From: Polyporus tsugae
Taxonomy: Eukaryota; Basidiomycota; Agaricomycetes; Polyporales; Polyporaceae
Reading direction: 5' to 3'
DNA length: 64,000 bases
Assembly (NCBI GenBank): GCA_024305745.1
Contig: JAHRBS010000009.1
Coordinates: 1,674,001 to 1,738,000 of the forward strand
Program-made: the position numbers and the translations under genes
Shown here: in pieces, positions 9,241 through 20,523 of the stretch
Position numbering within the stretch: position 1 is the first letter of the stretch
Layout of the letters: each line of letters starts with the position of its first letter
Notes under the pieces: model-generated
The model's input: only the letters and a program-made list of their open reading frames with translations
Told to the model about the DNA's origin: nothing
Database searches by the model: none

Positions 9241-11449
9241 ATGGTGTCCCGTCCAGCCGCTCTCATTCTCCTCACATGCATTGGATCCATCTATCTCTTT
9301 CTTACTCTTTCAATCCTGGACGACGTCCACGCCATACTGAAGCGCAGGCCGACACCACCTTCTCAATACAGTGAGTCCCAGTCATTCGCACTACGCGCCT
9401 CAGTGCCCGGGATAAGTGAGAATTTTAGTCGTATTTTTCGCGCTTTGCTACCTTAAGTGGGGGTAAGGTCGGACCCCACTTTAAAGTCGGGTTTTGTCCT
9501 GCCAGCCGAAAGCCCATGTTTAGCCAGTAAAAATACGACCCGATGTAGCGCGCATACAGCTCGCGACATTGAGTGAGCGCTTAGCTCGACGTTCGTCGGA
9601 CGAGACAAATAGAGACAAATTGAGCAGTTGGCTCTGAGTCCGCATTTGGTCCGCATCGATTATCGCCTCTTTTTCAGCGTTCAACTCGTTTGACTCTTGC
9701 TGCTCTCTGGTTCCCTGGGTCTCCGCCTGCCAGCCTGTTCCTCTTGTGCTGGCCAATTGGCTGTCCTATCTCCATCTGGGTGCTTAACTAGAGGGGTCAT
9801 TCTAACGTCTCGCTGGCATGCGTGGTGCATCTTGGCTGTAGATCTGGTGGACGCTCTCGCGCCTTGAATGCACGGTTGGATGCGAGGGGTATATTGTACG
9901 TTCTCCCCCCGCTTCTATACCTTATACTGTGTGATGCCTTGACGAGATAGTGGTCCTCGGCCATCTTCTAGTACAGTCTCACCCTCGGCCATCATCTCAA
10001 GCTTCCGGCACAAGGACAGTTCCCATATTGCGCCATCTGTGGCAATCGAGGTAAGTTGTTTGTTCTAACTTCTACCCACAAACTTGAGGCTCACTCAATG
10101 CGAGTGTGCGCAGATTGGCATGATACCCTCCCCATCTTGGTGGTTGTCACGGCCGCTTGCTATTGGTAGGATAATGGTACGTTTTTCGCTGCATTTCACC
10201 CGTCTATTAACTACCCCCACCTGTTGTATCCCCACTTGCCTGTGCCAGCACCTTTACCCCCGCACACGCATTATTGTGGATGGACGTGCCCTCTGCAGCT
10301 TCAAGCTTCAAGTCAGGGTTTCACGCGCACCAGCCGGTGCGAGCGGAGTGATGGTCGGTACTCTAGGCGCCTTGTCTATGGCGATGACAACAATCAACTC
10401 GCACCTGTGTGTGATGCCCCAGTGGCTCCATCCGAAAGCAGGCCACTGGTGACTAGGAGCTCGCCCGGAGTCCAGCTCCGCACGGCAACTTGGGTGGTGC
10501 ATGAGCGCGTGCCGACCGCGGTGCACCTGCACCAATGCCGGTATAGACGCGTATGGGGACAGTAGGAGAGGTCTACATCATGAGCGCGCTATTTCTATAC
10601 TAGAGATAATCTCCTTCAATCAATTTATTATTTTGCTTTCTATTATGGCGACAGGATCAGAAACTGACAGCAATGCGAATGGGTGGTGGACCCCTGCCAG
10701 CAGCGAGCCCGCTGCAATCCGAAATGGGAAGGTCGTAAAAGGGAAAGTTTGTCATGAAAAAATCCGGCTTTCCTGTCCTAGCTAATGTCGCGAAAAACCC
10801 CGGGCGCCAGACGTAACTTATTCGCATTTCTCCCGGGTTTCCACTGTAAAAACTGCGACCTTACGGGTCGTCATTACGTCGCGTTTTGTCCGACCTCCTG
10901 GGCACACAGTGTTCTGTCCGAATTTCCAGCGCAGCTGACATACCGCTTCAACCAATAGCGTGGATCGAGGACGACGTGCCCGACCACCTCACCCTCCTAG
11001 GCCCGAGCAAGCACGTCCTCATGCCTATGGAGGAGTCCGTCCGCTTCGGCATCCACGAGCCCGAAGCCTACGACGAATGGCTGAGCATCATCTCGCCCGA
11101 GGATCAGGGCAACGTCCGGCTCGGACCCAACCACCGCTTCATGAACGTCGCGCTGATCCACCAGCAACACTGTCTTCGCTTCTTCCGCACCCACCTCGAC
11201 GCCGACGATGACGGTGTTCCTCTCTCAGACTCGGACGTACACCATGCGGAGCATTGCCTCAGCCTGTGGCGCGAGCACACGCTCTGTGCAGCCGACGTCA
11301 CGCTGGAGGTCGGGGACCCTTTTGCTCATAACTTCGCGGTCCAGCGGGACATGGGAGTTCGGCAGTGCATGGACGTGGAAGCATTTTACGGGACTATGTG
11401 GAAGCATTGGGGGGATTGGTTACTATATCAAGACAGCAGGGCCGTGTAA
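9241..11449 (+). CDS. UstYa-like DUF3328 oxidase, copy 2, with transposon-bearing intron
   Basis: Exons 9241-9370 and 10959-11449 encode 206 residues. An N-terminal anchor (about residues 5-25, LILLTCIGSIYLFLTLSIL) precedes the DUF3328 domain. Both family motifs are complete: HQQHC in IHQQHCLRFFRTHL and HAEHC in HHAEHCLSLWREHTLCAADVTLE, expected to form the metal site. UstYa-family enzymes act in the secretory pathway on Kex2-released core peptides. The intron is 1,588 bp against 61 bp in the right-arm copy, because a 1.5 kb element has inserted into it; donor GTGAGT and acceptor CAATAG are intact, so the protein is unchanged if splicing still works. Whether it does is unknown. Confidence 0.82.
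9388..10911. mobile_element. Non-autonomous CACTA-like DNA transposon
   Basis: Compared with the right arm, exactly 1,527 extra bases occur here: 1,524 of element plus a 3 bp TTC target duplication (9385-9387 and 10912-10914). One end begins GCACTACGCGCC and the other, read inward, CACTGTGTGCCC, an imperfect inverted repeat in which differences are transitions. CACT(A/G) ends and a 3 bp duplication fit the CACTA/EnSpm type; a KDZ-related element is an alternative. There is no transposase frame, so it depends on a helper elsewhere. It lies wholly inside the UstYa-2 intron. It is absent from the right arm, so it moved in after the duplication. Confidence 0.75.
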
Positions 11450-11640
11450 CGTGTGTCTGGAAATATTTATGTCTACCCGATGGTCAGACAGGCCTGCATA
11501 GGTGTGTAGCATAGAGTACAGTCGTAGCAGCGAGTGCATGTCAACATCGTGAAGTCATTCCTAGTCGTCCTGACACGCGTCCCCTTACATTGTGGGCCAC
11601 ACTGAAGCATGGAAGCTCGGCATCAAATTCGTGACCACAG

Positions 11641-12894
11641 TCAGACCGCATAAGCGACCTCCAATGGCACGTCCTTCGTCATCGTGACCTCCGCACTCGT
11701 GCCGGACAGCGTGTATGGAGCCTTCGCCTCGGTACGCGAGTGTTCCAAACTCCGCGTCCACATTGTGGTCGTCTCCTCCGTCCACCCGCGTTCCATGAGC
11801 ATCCGCAGCATGATCATCTGCGGCGAGAGGCACTAGTCACGCAACAAGCATCCGTCAGTTGTGGTCCGGAAGACAACTCCAAGTCATGGGTGGCACGCAC
11901 GGTGAACATCACGTAGAGCGAGAGGAACAAGATGGACACCGGGCTGTTCACACCGAGCGTCGCCACGTACGTCACTCCAAAAAGCGTGTACGGAAGCATG
12001 GACTCGACCGCCATGCTCACCGCTCCCGTGTACGCCCTCGCTGCAGAGCTGCCGACGCCGGCAGCTTCCATTTTGCGTCGGGTCCACAGGATGCGGGTGC
12101 AGATGAGCGTGGTGCAAAGGACGTTCGTGGTGATCACCACCGTGGAGTAGGCGAGCGCGACATGCGGGGCCGTGCCAACGAAGAAGTCGGCGTTGGGCCT
12201 GCCGGAGAAGTAGCATGTCATGGTTCCCAGCGCTGTCCAAGTCAGTCCACACAACTCCATGTCAGCGTTTGTACTGTCCCGTCCGAGCATCCTCGGAGAA
12301 ATACACATACCCGCTGCACCGAGGTACAGAATGGAAGGGAAGACAACCACGCGCCAGTCTGTCCAAACCACATACGTCCGGTAAATCTGTTCGGAAAGCG
12401 ATGGAGGGGGTTAACCGCCCGGTCAGAGCGCTGCGGTAGGATAGGGCCGATATCTCACCAAGAATGCGTCGCTCATGAGGCAGAGCACGACCGATGCGGC
12501 ACTCCCCAATGTTTGGTACCACACTGCGGCATGGTCGGCGTAGTACTGCCCCGAACCTCCTGGGTACCCCTCGTTGACGACCCACATCTCCTGGCCGAAG
12601 AAATTCTGCGCAATGAGATAGATGGTGATCATGACCATGAGGCCGGTGTTGAGCAGGAGCAGCCACTTGTCGCTCTGTTTCCGGTGGTTCGCCCGGCGGC
12701 TCTTCAGGATCAGCCTCGCGCTCATGAGGTACAACGTCAGCGCGACGCCTGCAAAACAATTCGACTGCGCGTCAGCCTGAGCTTTGCCGCATGCATGGAT
12801 GTGCCAGAGGAACTGAGTACGCACCGTAGAGGATAGCGTTGAAGTTGTTGCCGATGTACCAACAGTTTTGAAAGATTGTATTCCAGTCCGCCAT
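11641..12894 (-). CDS. Seven-transmembrane protein, copy 2 (left)
   Basis: Starts at MADWNTIFQNCWYIG (12,894) and ends at a TGA at 11,641-11,643. Five exons with the same intron positions as the seven-TM gene at 4,530, so the two are paralogs by an older duplication. Landmarks are AQNFFGQEMW, GGSGQYYADHAAVWYQT, CYFSGRPNADFFVG, ESMLPYTLFGV and SILFLSLYVMF, with a short Glu/Thr-rich tail. It is convergent with UstYa-2. It differs from the right-arm copy mainly within intron 3 (about 12,243-12,318), while its first exons are nearly identical to it. Function unknown. Confidence 0.75.
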
Positions 12895-14124
12895 GTGTGT
12901 AGTTCGACAGCCAGCTCAGGGTGAGGGGTGCATGTGGTGGGCGGAGCCGATTTTAAGCCCCTTACTGGCTCTGAAATTGCTAAGCGGCCACGATATCTAT
13001 ACGTCATGTCTGAAATGAGTGGGAAGGGTGGGACAAACTATTCCACTGTCAGGGTGGTTTGTCGAGCGATGGGTAGGGTGGCACTCACCTCCCTGCTTAG
13101 TCTGAACAGTTCCCTGCATGACGGAACACTGACTGGCTGGTGTCTATCACCCGACACGCTGAGTCGTTTTGCCTGGCGCACCGGGGTTTGGAAAACATGG
13201 TCCGAGCACTCATGACAGGTCAGGGGAGCAGGACAGGACACCCCGTTCACCCTGGCGGGGTTGTGTGGGAACTATCCGAACCGCTGCGCCATGAGGAATG
13301 CGGTTTTCATGGGAAAAGATGTGTTTTGATAGACACAGATGAAGGTCCAGAGGGACGGGTGGATGACTCAATGTTGAGATGGATCTGCAATTGGGAGTAC
13401 TCGTGATATGTCGGGCGACAGGAAAATAATAGAATTGACCGTGCATACCTTTGAGGTACCAAACCGCCTTTACACCGTGTAAGCGAGGCGCGGGTGTCAG
13501 ATAGGCTGTTGAGGCCCGGAAGTGCATTTCACCGTCAGTTCGGTATGCTACTGTTGCTGGCGCCGCCGATACTGGCCGCTGTGTTTTTTGCCGGGATGGT
13601 TCATAAGTTTCACCACCATGCATTCCTTTCGGTATATACGGGATGATTAGTTAAACATCGACCAGTGTCAAAGTCAAACCATGCAAAGAAAAAAGGTTGC
13701 ATCAAGTGGAAGGACCAAGTAGCGGTAGCGGACAAGTCCGACGAGTCAGGCTGAACTTTTCAATCGCAATGGGCGCCTTTTCAAATCCGCTGCGGTCTTC
13801 GGGCGCTAAATCGAAGTTGCATGTACACTTGTCTTCTCCCCCCATCTCGGTCACACAGACTCTTTCAGTCCATGGGTGGATCATCCTGGAACGACATGCC
13901 AACCCATAAACTGACATCTGAGCCAACGGAATGACTCGAGCTCCGTGTCAATTGCGCGGTCCGAAGGCTGCCAGTGCGTCTTCCTTGAGTCTCGACCCTC
14001 CAGGTCCGAGCTGGGATTGGATTGAAGCTCGGAATTCATAATATCCAGTACTGTGTACATATCGAGGTTCCTTCGAGCTATCTACCCCCCCACTAACACT
14101 GCTGTCTAACACAAAGCCTTACTT
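12895..14124. other. Intergenic between seven-TM-2 and GNAT genes
   Basis: About 1.2 kb, essentially identical to 21,922-23,151. The two genes are divergently transcribed, so this holds both promoters. Reading frames of 70-137 codons on both strands are the same in both arms but have no signal peptide, domain or splice support. No gene called. Confidence 0.5.
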
Positions 14125-15188
14125 ATGGCCCCTCCCGACGTGACTATCGAATTCGTTGCGAGTCCGACAGGTACAATACAAATTTCCTTTCCCTCCCCTT
14201 GCCTTCTTCTAACTCGCGGAACACAGAACGTCTCGCAGAGGAGGCCATTGAGGTTTTCTCTGGCTTGATGGGTGCAGGTGTGCGCTGCCATGCGTGCCAA
14301 CTTGAACGTCGAGAGCAAGTGTGACTAACTATGTGGCAGACCCATGCTCGATCGCCCTCACTGGCGGAGACATCTCCCTCCTGCCCGACTTTGGCGGCGT
14401 CATGGTCCGCTCTCTCATATTATGCCCTGGGGTGTCTCATGTGTACACCGCGAGAGACGATGCTGGTGCACTCGTGGGCTTCACGATCTTCGCCCCTCCC
14501 GGCCAGTTGATGTGCTCCACGTACGTCCCATCCTCACGTCTGTCATGGAACAACGAGACTGATGATAATCTTGTAGGGACGAACAGAGAGAGAAGGGCAT
14601 GATGATGGAATATATGAACAAACTGTCGCCTGAAGGGCGAGCGTACTACGCGGAAACGGTGAGTCCGACCGCTTGAGCGTCGCAAGCTATTCGTGCGTGA
14701 AGGTACCCTTAACATACGTGCGTCGCAGATGGGGAAGGAAGCGCCTAAGGCGAATGACGAAACGTTCGGGATCGAGGCTGCCGAACGCAACACGTACTGG
14801 TGCAACCTCGCGATGGTGCGGGCGGACCATCAGGGCAAGGGCATCGCGAAGGCGATGTTTGAACTAGCGTACAAAGAGGTCGCATTATTTTCCTTTCGTT
14901 TCGATGTTGCCTCGCTCATACATACAACTCGATCTCAGGCAGCGAAGACTGGAGCGACAGTGGCCCTGACGACAACCAATATCCATAACGTAAGATTTAT
15001 CTGTTCGATACCCAGAGGCTACGGTCGACTGGTCGTGGTGCCCGAACGGTGATGGCTTGGGATAGGTCTCCATCTACGAGAAGATAGGGCTCAAGCTCTA
15101 CGGTGAAAGGAAGTTCCCGTCCCCGTGGGTGGAGTGGACCCTCTGGTTCTTCGCGAGAGAGATCAGAGAGGACGGCCTCGCGGCTTAG
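14125..15188 (+). CDS. GNAT-family N-acetyltransferase (left)
   Basis: Seven short exons, from MAPPDVTIEFVASPT to TAG 15186-15188, encode roughly 230 residues. The acetyl-CoA binding motif A is clear: NLAMVRADHQGKGIAKAMFELAYKE contains the (R/Q)xxGx(G/A) loop as HQGKGIA. The final exon has the typical VSIYEKIGLKLYGE segment and ends in a WVEWTLWFFAREI strand. The likely role is acetyl transfer to an amine; the substrate cannot be read from sequence. Clustering with the peptide and UstYa genes allows peptide N-acetylation or self-resistance as ideas (inference). The right-arm copy differs most in the last two exons. Confidence 0.82.
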
Positions 15189-15944
15189 TAGGGTGCCATA
15201 TCATTCGATCAAGGGTCGTCGACTAGATTGTACATGCATTCTTCCGAAGCGGATACAGTAGACGGTGTCCTGGAACGTCGCCACCTTGAACTGCGTGTGG
15301 AAGTATAAATCGCTACAGTATACAAGAAGTCATCGTCGCAACCACGGAGTCATGCAATCACCTGTGGCCCAAAGCGGGCAGCTTGTTAATAGGACCTAAG
15401 ACAAACGTTAGTCGAAAAAGAAGACATACGGTAAAACACTTGCCAAAACCCGTCGATCCACTTTCGACTGCGTCTCAGGGCTGAATTGTTCCCTTTGCAG
15501 TACACAAGAAACCGTTGTCCCATTCATGAAGCCATGATGTCATCTACCAGTTGTAAAATCTGCCGGTACAAGACACTGGACGGGAAATTGGTCGACGGGG
15601 TATCGGAGGGGAGTGGAGGAGATGGGTGGGCTCGACGTGGATGTGAGAACGTTATCGGGACCCAGGCGACCAAGTTATGTAGCGAGAACAAGTTCAACAA
15701 CACCGTCTCTATCCAACAGATTGTACAGAAACGGGAAAGCGAAAGATACATTAGTTACAATCCATTTCGTGTTTATAACTCCAAACAACACCAGATAATG
15801 CAACGGTCGATGAGTTGAAGCCAACATGTACTTCGCACTTGAGATCTACTCTATGCCTGTTCTGAACTATGGTGCGGTTAGCATAAGACAAGGGCGTATC
15901 GACATGCACGCCACCTTGCCATCGAGGCTACTGCACAGACAGGC
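15189..15944. other. Left side of the palindrome loop, no gene seen
   Basis: About 750 bases between the GNAT stop and the 3' end of the minus-strand hypothetical gene. Homology to the right arm stops near 15,237. The rest is AT-richer and shows no coherent frame. Confidence 0.5.
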
Positions 15945-16560
15945 TCAGACCGTGTCCGCAGGGAGCTCTGGAAGACGCGCTGGGAGCGGAATCTCAGCAA
16001 CCAACATGTCGAACATGGTCCTCTGAAGCATATCGGCATTGACCATCGCATCGAGCAGGTCGCGGGTCCAGACGCGACAGCCGTTGACCCGAGAGTGCCT
16101 GTCAAACCTGATGGCCTTCGCGAGCAGTATGATCTGGTCCCGCTGCACACGGGTGTAGTGGCCAAGAGGGTAAGCCGTTACTTGATGCTGCAAAGACTCA
16201 TGGTTTTGCATCTTGACCTGGGGCGTGTAGAAGGCGTATGAACCCGGTCCACCGGTGAGGTGGATGACTTGAGCGTAGTACTTCGCAGGCTCGGCTACGC
16301 CATTCGTCCAGCAAAGGAGGACGTGACGGTCTTGGCCGGGTGCCCGCCGGACTAAGCCGTCGGCTTGCAGCACAATCTCCTTCGTGCTGTTGTCATTAGG
16401 GAATTGGTCGCCAAAGGGGTTGATGAGGCGACGACGGAGGTCTGCAGCCATGTCTTCCGAGGAACGAAAGCTGCGCAATGAGATACTAGGACGTTATAAG
16501 TGTGTCGCAAAGGACGTGCTCACCGAGAGCGGATGAGGAGGTCTAGCTGATAGGCCAACT
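15945..16560 (-). CDS. Conserved fungal hypothetical protein
   Basis: The main exon (15945 to about 16,489) reads on from FRSSEDMAADLRRRL and ends PADTV-stop; a preceding exon coding FQPFYLQLQLAYQLDLLIRS is joined by a GTGAGC...GCGCAG intron near 16,490-16,540. The 5' end beyond that is uncertain. No domain is named with confidence. The C-terminus, CRVWTRDLLDAMVNADML, has a Trp and alternating hydrophobics seen in small uncharacterised Agaricomycete proteins. A decayed relative lies in inverted orientation at 20,524-20,740. Confidence 0.55.
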
Positions 16561-16794
16561 GCAGCTGCAGGTAGAACGGTTGAAAGTTTGGACGTAGTGA
16601 AGACCTTGAGGCACTGGAGCTCCGACGCCTGCCAGAGTTGCCGGGCCGGTAGTCGCCAGCGCGCCGTGGATGTACGTGTCGTTGACGGAAAGCGCCTTGG
16701 TCTCGTCCACGTCGTCCGTTTCTTCTTACCCTCGCGTGGTCTGCTCTTGCATGTTGTGATTCTACCCCCGGCTGGCCAATCTTTGTCTGCTACC

Positions 16795-19468
16795 ATGGAC
16801 TATCTGAACACGGGCCTCGACCTGGTCCAATCCCGCCTCGCCTGGGTCGCCACGGACCCCTTCGACTGGAAGCTCTATCTCCAGGTCTCCTCCTGGAGCG
16901 TCTGCCTCTTTGAGTCTTACCTCCTGTGCGTCCCCCTCCCTATTCATATGTTGGCCCCGTTCCATCTGCGTTTGTGTTACATCTCTGTCCCGGACGTGAT
17001 GGCATTGGAAGTCGAGACTGATGAACGCGAACCGTTTCTAGGCTTCGCCAGTTCCCGCTCTACTCCAAGACCGAGCCGCCCGCCGCCCTGAAGGACCATT
17101 TCAAGGAGGGCGTGTTCAAGAAGAGCCAGACATATGGCAAGGACAAGGCCAAGTTCTCCCTCGTCTCCGGTCTCTACAAGCAGGTCGTCGACTCGATCTT
17201 GATGCAGTTCGGGCTTGTTGCCTGGTCCTGGAAGGCTGGAGGATGGATTGTTGGCAAGTTGGGTTATGGGCCGGAGTATGAGGTATGTCTCCATGTCCAT
17301 GCCACCTATCTTTTGCGAGAGGTTGGGAGATGTGTGGTGTATGCACACTAGGAGCGGATGCGGGCAATGTTACCGGTTCGCCTTCTGACTTCGCTCGCCC
17401 CATGGAGTGCGCTGTGACGTCGTGTCCTGCGAGAAAAGTCATGGGCGACGCATGCATGGAGGCGCTATGCAGCTGTACTGGAGATTATGCGCATATAGCT
17501 GACTTTTTGGGTTCATGTTGTTGCGCGCGCACAATCTCACCTGACCCTGAGAGTGGCCCCACAACGCGATCTACCACGGACTGCACTGGACCTGAAGGTG
17601 CAGTCACATCCTATTTCTTGCAGGCACAGTCGACATCGGAACTGTGCTTTCAGACATCGTGCCCTTCACGAGATGGCTCTGTCGCGAAATTAATTGGCAT
17701 GCGCCCGCGCATGCAACGGCGATTGGCTTCGACACGTCTCGCGCGGCCAGCTATAGCGAACAGCGCTCACGCGTAACGCCTGGTTTAGAGCGAGAATACA
17801 GGTGGTTGAAGTTGCTGTGTCGCGACGACAGCCAGGGTGGACCTTGTCGCGTGGTGTATACCGCCATCTACCAACGCTGGTGAAACCTATGTTTCCGCCA
17901 TATCGCGCATACAGCGCAATTTGTTTTTCTGGAGCCACATATTCATTACTTGACCCCGCGCTGTGGCGCCTTGGTCTGAAAAATAATGCCCCAACAAGTG
18001 CATTTACCCTGCAGGGAAATGCACACACGGTGTATGCGCGTTTTTCCCCCCGAACTTTCCGCATATACGCTCTCCACGATGCGAGCACCCCGATACTTAC
18101 GCTCGCTTGCGCACACGTAGATCACACAATCCATCGCGTTCGCCTTCGCGCTCTTTTTCGTTTCCTCCCTCCCGTCGCTGCCGCTCTCCGTGTACCAGAC
18201 GTTCGTCCTCGAGGAGAAGCACGGCTTCAACAAGACGACCCGGCGGCTCTTCGTCACGGACTTGCTCAAGTCTTGGGCTGTCGGCTTCGCCATAGGCGCG
18301 CCCTTCCTTTCCGCGTTCCTCGCGATCTTCAAATGGGCCGGGGACCGCTTCGTCCCGTGGCTCATGGCCTTCTTGTGCGTCTCTCCGTCGTCTTGCTAGC
18401 AGGCTATTGACACCGTTGGGTTGAAACAGGCTGACGTTCCAGATGTCGATGGTGGTGTTGTACCCGACGGTCATCCAGCCGCTGTTCAACAAACTCTCGC
18501 CGCTTGCCGGGGGCGACCTCCGCTCGCGCATCGAGGGTCTCGCGTCGAAGCTTAAGTTTCCGCTAAAGCACCTGTACGAGATCGACGGCTCGAAGCGGTC
18601 GTCGCACTCGAACGCGTACTTCTTTGGCCTTCCTTGGGTGCGTGATGCTTAAATTTTGTTGTAGGGCTGGGACGTGATGCTGATGTGAGTGGGCTGCAGA
18701 GCAAGCACATCGTCATCTTTGACACGCTCATCAAGCAGAGCAAGCCCGAGGAGGTCGAAGCCGTTCTCGGTGTGTCTCCCTCCCTGTTCTTTCCTCCGTC
18801 TGTCTCTTTAGGCTACTGACCACGGCGAACACGCAATGTAGCGCACGAGCTGGGGCACTGGTACTACATGCACCCGACGAAGCTCCTCTCGGTCTCGCAG
18901 CTGCACATCTTCACGATCCTCGCGCTCTTCCCCGCGTTCCTCACCGCGCCGCCGCTCCTGCGCTCGTTCGACTTCCCGGCCTCTGTCGCCGCGAAGCCCC
19001 CCACGATCGTCGCGTTCCTGCTCTACCAGGTGCGTCCCCCATTGACGCCGCGTCCATCCTTGATTCGATGCAGGACTAACGACGTGGGACAGATGCTCCT
19101 GACGCCGATGGAGGCGGTGGTCGGGATCGCGATGAACGCGGTGAGCCGGCGGTTCGAGTACGAGGCGGACCAGTTCGCCTGCGAGCTCGAGACGAAGCTC
19201 GGTGAGGAGAAGATGGCGGACATGGGCGACCGGCTCGGCCGCGCGCTCATCGCGCTGCACGTCGAGAACTTGTCGACCGTCTGGGTGGACTGGCTGTGAG
19301 TCTACCTTTACCTTGCCTTGTTGGACGCTGGATGCTGAGGGTTGGACGTATAGGTACTCGGCGTACCACCACTCGCACCCGACGCTGACGGAGCGGCTGC
19401 GCGCGCTGGAGGGGTACAAGAGCGCGGCTGCTGCGAAGAAGGGCGCTACGCAGAAAAAGGAGCTCTGA
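16795..19468 (+). CDS. STE24: CAAX prenyl protease 1 (Ste24, M48 metalloprotease)
   Basis: Exons from the ATG at 16,795 to TGA 19,466-19,468 give about 450 residues, the usual Ste24 length. The zinc protease site HELGH lies in the exon starting near 18,841; further family signatures are GPEYEITQS, VLEEKHGFN, GSKRSSHSNAYFFG, SRRFEYEADQFA and YHHSHPTLTERL. Ste24 is a multi-span ER/inner nuclear membrane enzyme that removes the last three residues of prenylated CaaX proteins and cleaves a-factor-type precursors. It is present once, in the palindrome loop. Intron 2 is 838 bp where the others are about 50-70 bp. Splicing joins GPEYE to ITQS exactly as in the family, so the reading is sound. Confidence 0.95.
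17282..18119 (+). other. Unusually long intron 2 of STE24
   Basis: The intron begins GTATGT and ends CACACGTAG. At 838 bp it is over ten times longer than the other introns in the gene. It has no credible reading frame. It contains several short CGCATATA/GCGCATAC and AGCGC-type palindromic words. An inserted, decayed element is the simplest explanation, but I could not define its ends. Confidence 0.6.
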
Positions 19469-19771
19469 TCGCTCTCGACTGGAGGTGATGGGAGGTGAGG
19501 GGTTGGTGTGGGGGAAGATGCGAAACACCGCTCTGTACGTACATTACTGAGAGGCTATTTATTTGGCTGTTTGGCCCGGTGCCGGTCTGTGCAGCGGATG
19601 CTCGTCGAAGTAAATCCCGTTGTATGGGGGCTCGTTCAACGTCAAGTCGCCGGCAGCTGTGGCTCTTATTGAGAGTTAGTTACATAAATGAACCTAGCAC
19701 AACATCGAGTTTCGACCGGGGGAGGAAGGTACGCCGTGACTGTACATTATGCACGTCCGTGCGAGAACTTC

Positions 19772-20360
19772 CTAATATGCTGGGGAAATGGTATTGTTTC
19801 CCTCAAGCCACGACTCGTAGTCTACCTGGTAACAGTCCCAACCGATACGCACTTCACCCAAGGAGAGGATTGTTAATATGGGGATAACGAAGGATATACC
19901 CGACACAGCCCAGATCTCCTTCTCTCGACGAGGGCCCGGGATCACTCGCTTAAGGACATGCGCCCACTGCGGCGTCATCTGGCAGTCCGGGTGGTGCATC
20001 CTACAGTACTCCCAAAACTCGGGGTAAAAGCCGGCGCGGATGACCTTGTCGCTGAGGGGCACGCCGGGGCATTCGTCCATGAAAAAGTACCAAGATCCAT
20101 CTTTCCACTTCCAAGGTTGGAGAACGGCCTTGGGGAAGGGAGCGTGGTGCAAGACACGGGGCGTACGGATGGACAGCCGTCGGTCCGCAGATGAACTGGA
20201 GGGCGCGGATTGCAGCCTCCACGTGCGAGCGAAACTTCACGAGAATGCCGGGCGCATATTTTGGAGGTGCACTTGTCTCCATCATCTTGCAGAGACTCCA
20301 GAGCGAGAAGCTGATCCGTGCTGGCTGGTGAAGGGAAATTCACCCCCGAGCTGATCAAAG
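19772..20360 (-). CDS. Hypothetical protein, possibly frameshifted
   Basis: Two overlapping frames look coding: an upstream part near KYAPGILVKFRSHVEAAIRA (about 20,160-20,290) and a downstream part from LHHAPFPKAVLQPWKWKDG to EGNNTISPAY-stop (19,772-20,152). The second is rich in Trp, Tyr and Cys and compositionally protein-like. The join between them requires either a small unrecognised intron or a frameshift, so this may be a pseudogene. No family recognised. It is convergent with STE24. Confidence 0.4.
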
Positions 20361-20523
20361 GGTCGTCGACCTACACTGGCAGCGAACAAGTACATTGAGT
20401 AAATGAGCGAATGAAAGATATTCAAGCGCTCACCATTCCAAAGAACTGGCTAAAGATGAAGACGGAACGGGCACAAGGACCCTAGGAGGAAGCGGACGTT
20501 GTGGTCAAAGAACAAGAACAAGC

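Larger units (their letters stand above)
1..15237. repeat. Left arm of a giant inverted duplication (at least 15.2 kb)
   Basis: Every gene in this arm has an inverted counterpart in 20,822-35,683. Paired coordinates add up to about 35,684 near the outer end, 34,526 between about 2 and 9 kb, and 36,043-36,046 from 11 to 14.9 kb. The steps in the sum are explained by a roughly 1.1 kb deletion in the left TFIIS-PRP46 region and by a 1,527 bp insertion near 9.4 kb. Homology reaches base 1, so the arm continues outside the window. The inner edge lies just after the GNAT stop codon, near 15,237. Confidence 0.95.

Noticed and set aside
11859..12836. A 325-codon plus-strand frame, repeated at 23,210-24,184
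   Set aside because: It lies antisense to the spliced seven-TM gene, runs through its introns and has the Arg/His/Gly-rich composition of a shadow frame. It appears in both arms only because the DNA is duplicated.
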